This document shows, one piece after another, positions 10,477-18,649 of a stretch of 64,000 bases of DNA. Under the pieces are notes generated by a model. That model searched no databases and was not told the origin of the DNA. It saw nothing but the letters and a program-made list of their open reading frames with translations. Position 1 is the first letter of the stretch. Each line of letters starts with the position of its first letter. This DNA comes from JAAYEA01 sp012689325 (GTDB lineage Bacteria; Chloroflexota; Anaerolineae; JAAYEA01): positions 1 through 64,000 of the forward strand of contig DAITVZ010000018.1 of assembly GCA_036841525.1 (NCBI GenBank). The letters run 5' to 3'. The translations under genes were made by a program, and so were the position numbers.

Positions 10477-11492
10477 CGAGCAAGAGCGCCTATGCGGCGT
10501 CCGGGGTCAATATCGACGCGGGGAACCGCGCCGTCGAGCTCATGCGCGAGGCGGTGCGCTCGACCTACGGGCCGGAGGTGCTGCTGGGCATCGGCGCCTT
10601 TGGCGGGCTCTTTGACGCCGCCAAGCTGCAGGGGATGCGCCACCCTGTCCTGGTCGGCTCCACCGATGGCGTGGGCACCAAGACCAAGGTCGCCTGCGCC
10701 CTGGGCAGCTATGAGACCATCGGCCACGATATCGTCAACCACTGCGTCAACGATATCCTGGTGCAGGGCGCCGAGCCGCTCTTTTTCCTCGACTATGTGG
10801 CCTCCTCGGTGATCGACCCGCAGGTGATCGCCAGCGTGGTGACCGGCGTCTCCGCGGCGTGCCGCGCGGCGGGGTGCGCGCTGCTGGGCGGCGAGACCGC
10901 CGAGATGCCCGGCGTCTACGAGCCGGGCGAGCTGGACCTGGCCGGGACCATCATCGGCGTGGTCGAGCGCGACGAGATCATCGACGGGACGTCCATTGCC
11001 CCGGGCGACGTCCTGATCGGCTTGCCCTCCGCCGGGCTGCACACCAACGGTTTTTCCCTGGCGAGGCGCGTCTTTCCGCCGTCCACGTATGGGGAATACG
11101 CCGAGGTGCTGGGCCAGCCGCTGGGCCGCGCGTTGGTGGAGCCGCACCGCTCCTACCTGCCCCACTTTCGCGCCATCCGCCAGGTGGCGGCGATCAAGGG
11201 CATGGCCCACCTCACCGGCGGCGGCTTTGTGGACAATATCCCGCGCATCCTGCCGCCGGGCGTCTGCGCCGTGGTGGACCGGAGCGCCTGGGCCGTCCCG
11301 CCGCTCTTTCGGTTGATCGAAGAGGTGGGGCAGGTGGACCACGACGAGATGTACCGCGTCTTTAACATGGGGATCGGGATGGTGCTGGCCGTGGCGCCTG
11401 GCGACGCGCCGGCTGTGCTGGCCGCGGAGCCCGCCGCCGTCGTCATCGGCGAGGTCGTCGCCTCGGCCACCGAGCGGGTGCGGCTGCGATGA
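10473..11492 (+). CDS. purM: Phosphoribosylformylglycinamidine cyclo-ligase (AIR synthetase)
   Basis: Closes FGAM to AIR with ATP. It has 339 residues from the ATG at 10473 that overlaps the purD stop, with AAGGAGG 7 bases upstream. The start SAYAASGVNIDAGN, the GSTDGVGTKTKVA substrate loop, NHCVNDILVQGAEPLFFLDY and LLGGETAEMPGVY are all typical PurM motifs. The open frame extends much further upstream but only as a shadow of purD. The 3' end overlaps purN by ATGA. Confidence 0.96.
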   Translation: MTSKSAYAASGVNIDAGNRAVELMREAVRSTYGPEVLLGIGAFGGLFDAAKLQGMRHPVLVGSTDGVGTKTKVACALGSYETIGHDIVNHCVNDILVQGAEPLFFLDYVASSVIDPQVIASVVTGVSAACRAAGCALLGGETAEMPGVYEPGELDLAGTIIGVVERDEIIDGTSIAPGDVLIGLPSAGLHTNGFSLARRVFPPSTYGEYAEVLGQPLGRALVEPHRSYLPHFRAIRQVAAIKGMAHLTGGGFVDNIPRILPPGVCAVVDRSAWAVPPLFRLIEEVGQVDHDEMYRVFNMGIGMVLAVAPGDAPAVLAAEPAAVVIGEVVASATERVRLR

Positions 11493-12088
11493 GACGATTG
11501 GCGGTCCTGGCCTCCGGCAACGGCTCCAACCTGCAGGCGATCATCGACGCGGCCGAGTCGGGGGCGCTGCCCGGGGTGCGCGTCGCCGTGGTGGTCGCCG
11601 ACCGGCGGGAGGCCTACGCCCTTGAGCGGGCCAAAAAGCACGGCATCCCGACCCTCTATCACCCCTTCCTGCCCTATCGGAAGGCGGGGCGCTCCCGCGC
11701 CGACTATGACGCCGATCTGGCGGCCAAGCTGGCGCCCTACGAGGTGGACCTCGTCGTCCTGGCGGGGTGGATGCGCATCTTGTCCATGGCCTTCCTGCAA
11801 CACTATTCCGGGCGGGTGCTGAACTTGCACCCGGCGCTGCCCGGCACGTTTCCGGGGACGCACGCCATCGAGCGGGCTTACGAGGCCTCTCGCCGCGGCG
11901 AGATCGCCCATACCGGGGTGATGGTCCACCGCGTGCCCGATGAGGGGGTGGACGTGGGGCCGGTGGTGGTGCAGCAAGTGGTGCCCATCTACCCCGAGGA
12001 TACCCTGGAGATGCTGGAGAGCCGCATCCACGAGGCCGAGCACGCGCTCTATGTGAGGGCGATCCAGGAGACCCTAAAGGTTTTCTGA
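11489..12088 (+). CDS. purN: Phosphoribosylglycinamide formyltransferase, folate-dependent
   Basis: Formylates GAR with 10-formyl-tetrahydrofolate. It has 199 residues: the N-terminal SGNGSNLQAII phosphate loop, NLHPALPGTFPGTHAI with the catalytic Asn and His, and DEGVDVGPVV with the catalytic Asp. It is the last gene of the purine operon. Its final codons form the 5' arm of a 13-bp hairpin, so the operon end and the coding end are interlocked. Confidence 0.96.
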   Translation: MRRLAVLASGNGSNLQAIIDAAESGALPGVRVAVVVADRREAYALERAKKHGIPTLYHPFLPYRKAGRSRADYDADLAAKLAPYEVDLVVLAGWMRILSMAFLQHYSGRVLNLHPALPGTFPGTHAIERAYEASRRGEIAHTGVMVHRVPDEGVDVGPVVVQQVVPIYPEDTLEMLESRIHEAEHALYVRAIQETLKVF

Positions 12089-12145
12089 AACCTTTAGGGT
12101 CTGCAAGCAAGACCTCCGAGCTCTGTCAGACCTCGGAGGTCTTTT
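12071..12145 (+). terminator. Double hairpin terminator at the end of the purine operon
   Basis: The first hairpin has arms 12071-12083 and 12088-12100 (13 bp, loop TCTG) and includes the purN stop codon. The second has arms 12111-12120 and 12132-12141 (10 bp) followed by TTTT at 12142-12145. It lies between convergent purN and the permease operon, so it can serve both directions, although only the plus side has a clear T-run. Confidence 0.8.
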
Positions 12146-12167
12146 GTCGTTTGGAGGGGATACGCCG

Positions 12168-13322
12168 TTACCGCGAGTAGGGATCGGCGGCGTCGCGCAG
12201 GCCGTCGCCCAAAAAGTTGAGCGCCAGCACGGTGATGATCACGGCGATGGCGGGCGTCAGCACCCACGGCGCCAGCACCAGCGACCGTAAGTTCTGCGCC
12301 TCTTGCAGCAAGACGCCCCAACTGATCGCCGGCGGGCGCAGCCCCAGCCCGATAAAGCTGAGGCCGGTCTCGTTCAGGATCATGCCGGGGATGGAGAGCG
12401 TCAGCGAGGCGATGATGTAGCTCAGGAACGAGGGGACCATGTGGCGGACGATGATGCGCATTTCGCCGGCCCCCGCCAGCCGCGCGGCCATCACAAAGTC
12501 CTCCTCGCGCAGCGCCAGGAACCGCCCGCGCACCACCCGGGCCATGCCGGTCCAGCCGATGAGCGAGAGGATCACCGTGATGCCGAAATAGACCCGCACC
12601 ACCGGCCAGTCCGCGGGCATGGCCGCGCTGAGGCCCATCCACAGCGGCACGCTGGGGATCGAGCGGATGAACTCGATGACGCGCTGGATCATGTTGTCTA
12701 TGCCGCCGCCATAGTAACCCGACATGCCGCCCAGGATGATGCCGATGATCAAGCTGAGGAACACGCCCACCAGCCCGATGGAGAGGGAGAGCCGCGCCCC
12801 GTAGCAGAGCCGCGAGAAGAGGTCGCGCCCCATGCGGTCGGCCCCCAGCAAAAAGACCCCCTGCTCATCGTGGGTCACGTTCAGGCCAAAGAGGTGCCAG
12901 TCGGTCTCGATCAGCCCCCACATCTTGTAAGGGGTGCCGCGCTCAAAGAACCGGATGGTGTAAGGCGGCGCCTCGGTGTCATCGCGATAGATGCTCCGCA
13001 TCGTCTCCGGGTCGCGATCGCGGATCGTCTTGTAGACAAAAGGCCAGCGGAACCGCCCCTCGGTGTCGCGAAGGTGGATCTTGGTGGGCGGCGAAAGCTT
13101 GTATTGCGTAAAGAACTGCTCCGGGTTATACGGCGCGACGAACTCGCAGAATAGCGCCACGGCGTAAAAGATGATCATGATCACGCCGCCCACCATGGCT
13201 GCCTTGTGCTTGCGGAAACGCCACCACATGAGTTGCCACTGCGTGGCGATAAAGACCTTATCATCGGCGGTCTCGACCAATTCCTCCACCGCCTCGGTCG
13301 CGTTTCGTTTCACTTCTTCCAT
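12168..13322 (-). CDS. Peptide/oligosaccharide-type ABC transporter permease, OppC/DppC family
   Basis: Inner-membrane permease of 384 residues. A cytoplasmic N-terminus is followed by a first membrane span near residues 42-65. A long extracytoplasmic insert (about 65-175) comes next, then LGADRMGRDLFSRL and five further spans. The EAA loop for ATPase contact is at AARLAGAGEMRIIVRHMVP. The N-terminal insert is longer than in E. coli DppC; such forms are common in transporters annotated for peptides but often used for sugars. It lies 19 bases downstream of the OppB-type gene. No binding protein or ATPase gene is in the window, so the substrate is unknown. Confidence 0.9.
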   Translation of the reverse strand: MEEVKRNATEAVEELVETADDKVFIATQWQLMWWRFRKHKAAMVGGVIMIIFYAVALFCEFVAPYNPEQFFTQYKLSPPTKIHLRDTEGRFRWPFVYKTIRDRDPETMRSIYRDDTEAPPYTIRFFERGTPYKMWGLIETDWHLFGLNVTHDEQGVFLLGADRMGRDLFSRLCYGARLSLSIGLVGVFLSLIIGIILGGMSGYYGGGIDNMIQRVIEFIRSIPSVPLWMGLSAAMPADWPVVRVYFGITVILSLIGWTGMARVVRGRFLALREEDFVMAARLAGAGEMRIIVRHMVPSFLSYIIASLTLSIPGMILNETGLSFIGLGLRPPAISWGVLLQEAQNLRSLVLAPWVLTPAIAVIITVLALNFLGDGLRDAADPYSR

Positions 13323-13341
13323 GTTTTTACCCTTCCTGGCC

Positions 13342-14331
13342 TTATCCGGCCATGCGGATGCGGGGATCGACGACGGCCAGTAGAATATCCGAGAGCAAGG
13401 TGCCGATGACGGTGAGGGCGCTCGTCAGCAGGATAAAGCTGCCCGCCAGGTACATGTCCTGGGATTGCAGCGCGCGCAGTTGCAGAGGGCCCGTGGTTTG
13501 CAGGCTCAACACGATCGAGACAAAGGTCGTGCCGGAGATCAGGTTGGCCAGCGACCAGCCCACCGTGCTAAAGAAGGGGTTCATCGCCACGCGCACCGGG
13601 TACTTCCAGATCAGCTTGCCTTCCTTCAGCCCCTTGGCCCTGGCGGTGATGACGTAGGGCTTGTGCAACTCGTCCAGCAGGTTGGCGCGGGTGGTGCGGA
13701 TGCCGCCGGCCGTGCTGCCCAGCGCCAGGATCAGCAAGGGGATCCAGATGTGCTTGAGCATATCGACGAACTTGGCCCAGTTCCAGGGCGCAAGGATATA
13801 CTGCTCCGAGAAGAGCCCGCCGACATTTAACCCCAGTTTGCTCATGGCCAGCCACATCACGATCAGCGCGATCAAAAAGCTGGGCGTCCCGATGCCGATA
13901 AAACTGATGGCGGACATGATATAATCCAGAATCGAGTATTGGTGGGTGGCCGAATAGACGCCCACGGGGATCGAGATGCACCAGCCAAAGACCATGGTGG
14001 AGAAGGAAAGGATCATGGTCAGGGCCAGGCGCTCCCAGATGAGCATCTTGACCGGCTTTTGCCACTCCATGGATTGGCCCCAGTCGCCCCGCAGGATGAT
14101 GCCGCTGATCCACTTGAAGTACTGCACATAGACCGGCTCACCCAATCCATAGCGGACGCGCAGCGACTCGATCTCTTCTTCGTCCACGATATCGCCCTGC
14201 TGGCGCAATTGGGCCACATAGGAGGTCAAAAAGTCCCCCGGCGGCAACTGGATGATGACGAACGAGATGACCGAGATGACGAACAGGGTCGGAATCATCA
14301 TCACCGCGCGCTTTAGAATGAATCGCAGCAT
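13342..14331 (-). CDS. ABC transporter permease, OppB/DppB family
   Basis: 329 residues. The start MLRFILKRAVMMIPTLFVIS and the LPPGDF motif after the first span are typical of OppB proteins. The EAA-like loop lies in NLLDELHKPYVITARAKGLK. About six membrane spans. It pairs with the OppC-type gene downstream. GAGGAGGGG precedes ATG. The transcript probably starts near 14611, giving a leader of about 280 bases. Confidence 0.92.
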   Translation of the reverse strand: MLRFILKRAVMMIPTLFVISVISFVIIQLPPGDFLTSYVAQLRQQGDIVDEEEIESLRVRYGLGEPVYVQYFKWISGIILRGDWGQSMEWQKPVKMLIWERLALTMILSFSTMVFGWCISIPVGVYSATHQYSILDYIMSAISFIGIGTPSFLIALIVMWLAMSKLGLNVGGLFSEQYILAPWNWAKFVDMLKHIWIPLLILALGSTAGGIRTTRANLLDELHKPYVITARAKGLKEGKLIWKYPVRVAMNPFFSTVGWSLANLISGTTFVSIVLSLQTTGPLQLRALQSQDMYLAGSFILLTSALTVIGTLLSDILLAVVDPRIRMAG

Positions 14332-14424
14332 TAAACCCCTCCTCTACTCGATCTATTAAGTCAACGACAAGTTCGACGTATGATGGCGGACGCTTTCGGC
14401 GACGCTAACCCGGATAAACGCAAA

Positions 14425-14458
14425 CAGGGCTTGACCACGGCAGCCGTGTCAAGCCCTG
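14425..14458 (-). promoter_or_regulatory. Strong hairpin in the leader of the permease operon
   Basis: The inverted repeat CAGGGCTTGA(C)CACGGC / GCCGTGTCAAGCCCTG pairs over 16 bp with one bulged base and a one-base centre. Read on the minus strand it is followed by a T-richer stretch (TTTGCGTTTATCC). It may act as an attenuator or processing site. It could also be the end of an upstream transcript. Confidence 0.5.
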
Positions 14459-14471
14459 CAGGAAGAACATG

Positions 14472-14567
14472 CTATGAGGAAACGAGATTGCGAACGACAA
14501 ACAGGCGATTCTGCTGTGCACTGGGCCACTCCGCCCCTTCATAGCCAGCCAGCCCTGGCGCCGGCAT
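14472..14567 (-). CDS. Possible 31-residue leader peptide
   Basis: A short frame (MPAPGLAGYEGAEW start) inside the permease leader, preceded by AGAGG immediately before ATG, which is close for a ribosome site. It ends 14 bases before the strong hairpin at 14425-14458, the spacing expected for a translated leader that controls a hairpin. There is no family resemblance and the frame could be chance. Confidence 0.22.
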   Translation of the reverse strand: MPAPGLAGYEGAEWPSAQQNRLFVVRNLVSS

Positions 14568-14617
14568 CCTCTGTCGTGTGTGGCGCGTTTCCCGATCCCA
14601 ACCACGGGATCACCGCC

Positions 14618-14647
14618 ATTATACCATAGGCGTTTTCATCTTGTCAA
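14618..14647 (-). promoter_or_regulatory. Sigma-70-type promoter of the permease operon
   Basis: On the minus strand TTGACA (14642-14647), an 18-bp spacer, and TATAAT (14618-14623). Both hexamers match consensus exactly. It is the strongest-looking promoter in the window. Confidence 0.8.
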
Positions 14648-14690
14648 ACCGGGGCACATTCGCGCAAGCGAAATGCCCACTACACTGGGG

Positions 14691-14720
14691 AGCGGGGCGG
14701 ATCACCCGATCCGCCCCGCT
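14691..14720. repeat. Perfect 13-bp inverted repeat
   Basis: Arms 14691-14703 and 14708-14720 (AGCGGGGCGGATC and its complement) with loop ACCC. It sits between the coding-like remnant and the permease promoter. No T-run follows on either strand, so it is not an obvious terminator. It may be a protein-binding site or an RNA element. The gap 14332-14932 otherwise holds only the leader, the promoter, the remnant at 14744-14887 and the dnaK terminator. Confidence 0.45.
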
Positions 14721-14743
14721 TGCTTGTGCAGGGCGAACCTGGC

Positions 14744-14887
14744 CTAGACGTGCTTGGCCGGATCGTCCCAGTAGAAGATCGGCGTGCCGACGAGGTGCTC
14801 GTCCGCCATCCGGTCGTTCGCAGTCAGTCCCTCCAGGGTGTTCAGCGGGCTCTCCTTGCCGACCAGCGCGCATTTGGGGCAAAAAAA
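14744..14887 (-). pseudogene. Coding-like remnant or small zinc-motif protein without a start codon
   Basis: A minus-strand frame ending in TAG at 14744-14746 reads FFCPKCALVGKES, then about 33 more residues ending in IFYWDDPAKHV. Nearly every codon ends in G or C, as in the real genes around it, and it contains a CxxC pair. The frame runs back into the dnaK terminator T-run and reaches an in-frame TGA with no usable start. It could be the tail of a broken gene or a gene damaged by a homopolymer error. Confidence 0.35.
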
Positions 14888-14916
14888 GAGGCCCTGCCAG
14901 GATATGGCAGGGCCTC
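14881..14916 (-). terminator. Rho-independent terminator of dnaK
   Basis: Read on the minus strand: a 12-bp perfect stem (14905-14916 with 14888-14899), a 5-base loop, then seven T (14881-14887). It begins 17 bases after the dnaK stop. Confidence 0.92.
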
Positions 14917-14932
14917 GCGGTGATCAGCAATT

Positions 14933-16828
<1,896 letters not shown>

Positions 16829-16941
16829 AACATGTCCTCCTTGCGCCCATCGCCGGCGTTTATTGCCCGGGGCGATGTCCGGCGTCGTTTTCGAGCCAAT
16901 TGCCGACCGCGACCGATCCTCTGGCGCGATCCATTGACACG

Positions 16942-16996
16942 AGTATAGCAGCCGACTGTTAGAAGAGCGCAAGAGCAGTGCTAGAAGCGTGTTAGA
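16942..16996 (-). promoter_or_regulatory. dnaK promoter with array of four 11-bp repeats
   Basis: Read on the minus strand, four contiguous 11-bp units: TCTAACACGCT (16986-16996), TCTAGCACTGC (16975-16985), TCTTGCGCTCT (16964-16974) and TCTAACAGTCG (16953-16963). A TATACT box follows at 16942-16947, exactly 16 bases from the start of the last unit. No good -35 hexamer exists at 16-18 bp, so the array may take its place through a bound regulator. Confidence 0.72.
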
Positions 16997-17010
16997 GCTG
17001 CCCAGCAAAC

Positions 17011-17065
17011 TATAACACGCCTCTAGCACTCCTCTAGCGTTGTTCTAACAAAACCCGGGTAGAAT
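17011..17065 (+). promoter_or_regulatory. hsp20 promoter with array of four 11-bp repeats
   Basis: On the plus strand: TATAACACGCC (17011-17021), TCTAGCACTCC (17022-17032), TCTAGCGTTGT (17033-17043) and TCTAACAAAAC (17044-17054). A TAGAAT box lies at 17060-17065, again 16 bases from the start of the last unit. It mirrors the dnaK-side array across a 14-bp centre (16997-17010). CTAGCACTC resembles one CIRCE half-site (TTAGCACTC), but the units are direct repeats rather than an inverted pair. Confidence 0.72.
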
Positions 17066-17117
17066 GAGCCTCGAAAGCAGCAAGCAGACCAAGCTTGATA
17101 TCAAGGAGGTAATCACT

Positions 17118-17573
17118 ATGGCCGTAAACGTTTGGAGACCGCTCGAGGACATGATGAGCTTGCGAGAGGCGATGGATCATCTTTTCGAGTCCAGCGTGGT
17201 GCGCCCTGGCCGGACGGCCGCGGCAGACGCTTCCGCCGCCGCGCTGCCCGTGGACCTGTACGAGACCAAGGATGCCGTGGTGATCCAGGCGCGCGTCCCC
17301 GGCGTGAGCCCGGACGAGCTGGAGGTCACCGCGACCGAGGAGACCGTCACCATCCAGGGCAAGTTGGCCAGCAACGCGCTTTCCGAGGAGGCCCCGCAGT
17401 GGCAGTGGTATCGCCGCGAGCTGTGGACGGGCAACTTTAGCAGGGTCGTGACCCTGCCCACCCGCGTCGATCTGAACAAGATCGAGGCCAACTTTAGCCA
17501 TGGCCTGTTGACCCTCCACATTCCGAAAGCGGAAGAGGTCAAGCCCAAGAGCATCAAGATCACGGTCAAGTAA
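17118..17573 (+). CDS. Small heat-shock protein, Hsp20/alpha-crystallin family
   Basis: 151 residues from ATG 17118, with AGGAGGT 7 bases upstream. An earlier ATG at 17064 overlaps the promoter -10 box and is rejected. The short N-terminus (VWRPLEDMMSLREAMDHLFE) precedes the alpha-crystallin domain, about residues 45-140. Within it lie VDLYETKDAVVIQARVPGV and the closing GLLTLHIPKAE motif. It acts as a holdase for unfolding proteins. It is monocistronic, with a strong terminator 14 bases after the stop, and shares its control region with dnaK. Confidence 0.95.
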   Translation: MAVNVWRPLEDMMSLREAMDHLFESSVVRPGRTAAADASAAALPVDLYETKDAVVIQARVPGVSPDELEVTATEETVTIQGKLASNALSEEAPQWQWYRRELWTGNFSRVVTLPTRVDLNKIEANFSHGLLTLHIPKAEEVKPKSIKITVK

Positions 17574-17587
17574 ACCAGTGACCGCGA

Positions 17588-17620
17588 GAGGGGAGCCGGA
17601 AACGGCTCCCCTCTTTTTTT
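17588..17620 (+). terminator. Rho-independent terminator of hsp20
   Basis: An 11-bp perfect stem (17588-17598 with 17603-17613), a GAAA tetraloop, then seven T (17614-17620). Confidence 0.95.
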
Positions 17621-17649
17621 GTCTCCTCCAGCCCCGGGCCGTCCCCCAT

Positions 17650-17677
17650 TTGCCCCCGGCGTGGAAAGCGTCATAAT
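17650..17677 (+). promoter_or_regulatory. Likely promoter upstream of map
   Basis: TTGCCC (17650-17655), a 16-bp spacer and CATAAT (17672-17677), about 107 bases before map. Each hexamer is a partial match. It may also drive the sugar-catabolic genes that follow map at short spacing. Confidence 0.4.
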
Positions 17678-17784
17678 GGGCGCCAGCACCATTGCGCCGA
17701 GGCGGGAGCGGGGGCGTGCCTTTCTCCCCGCATCTCGGAATCCGCGCGATCCTGTGAATCCACGTCCCATTTTCGGAGTGCCCG

Positions 17785-18636
17785 ATGCAACGATTGCCTC
17801 GCAACGCGCCCTGCTGGTGTGGCAGCGGCAAAAAGTACAAGCAGTGCCATCTGCAAAGCGACCTGCGCCAGCAGCGCGCCCCCGCGCGGGCCGCCACGTT
17901 GGTCAAGACGCCCGAGCAGATCGAGGGCATCCGCGCGAGCTGCCAGCTCACCCGCGACATCCTGGACCGGCTGGAGGGGCGCATCGCCGCCGGCGTGACC
18001 ACCAACGAGATCGATCGCTGGGTGTACGAGGACACGGTGGCTCACGGCGGGCGCCCCGCTGACCTGGGCTATCGCGGCTATCCCAAAAGCGTCTGCACCT
18101 CCATCAATAACGTCATCGTCCACGGCATCCCCGACGAGACCCCCCTGCGGGACGGCGATATCCTCAACGTGGACGTGACCACGGTGCTGGGGGGGTATTA
18201 CGGCGATTCCAGCCGGATGTACCTCATCGGCGAGGTGGCGCCGGAGGCGCGCCGCCTGGTGGAGGTGACGCGCCAATGCCTGAACCTGGGCATCGCCCAG
18301 GTCAAGCCGGGCAACGCCATCGGCGATATCGGCCACGCCATCCAGCAGCACGCCGAAAGCTATGGCTATTCGGTGGTGCGCGACTTTGTGGGGCACGGCA
18401 CCGGCCTCGAGTTCCACGAGGGGCTGCAAATCCCCCACTATGGCCGGCCCGGCACGGGCGGGGTCCTGGTCCCCAATATGACTTTTACCATCGAGCCGAT
18501 GATCAACGCGGGCCGCTACGAGATCAAAATCCTGGACGATGGCTGGACGGCGGTCACCGCGGATGGCTCGCTCTCGGCGCAGTGGGAGCATACCGTGCGC
18601 GTGACCGAGGACGGTGTCGAGGTGCTCACGGCGTAG
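17785..18636 (+). CDS. map: Methionine aminopeptidase type I with N-terminal SEC-C zinc motif
   Basis: Removes N-terminal Met from nascent proteins. It has 283 residues. The N-terminus carries a SEC-C motif (Cys10, Cys12, Cys21, His22 in CWCGSGKKYKQCH), as in the SEC-C-bearing MetAPs of chlamydiae and actinobacteria, probably for ribosome contact. The catalytic domain has the metal ligands in NVDVTTVLGGYYGDSSR (two Asp), GHGTG (His), FTIEPM (Glu) and QWEHT (Glu). The GH2 gene starts 13 bases downstream, so the two are probably co-transcribed, although no functional link is evident. Confidence 0.96.
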   Translation: MQRLPRNAPCWCGSGKKYKQCHLQSDLRQQRAPARAATLVKTPEQIEGIRASCQLTRDILDRLEGRIAAGVTTNEIDRWVYEDTVAHGGRPADLGYRGYPKSVCTSINNVIVHGIPDETPLRDGDILNVDVTTVLGGYYGDSSRMYLIGEVAPEARRLVEVTRQCLNLGIAQVKPGNAIGDIGHAIQQHAESYGYSVVRDFVGHGTGLEFHEGLQIPHYGRPGTGGVLVPNMTFTIEPMINAGRYEIKILDDGWTAVTADGSLSAQWEHTVRVTEDGVEVLTA

Positions 18637-18649
18637 GGCGGAGGGGTGC

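Noticed and set aside
14332..14617. Known riboswitch in the permease leader
   Set aside because: No consensus of SAM, glycine, cobalamin, c-di-GMP or Moco classes was recognised; only the hairpin and possible peptide frame are reported.
16953..17054. CIRCE element for HrcA
   Set aside because: Single units resemble one CIRCE half, but no TTAGCACTC-N9-GAGTGCTAA pair exists. The layout is direct repeats of 11 bp.
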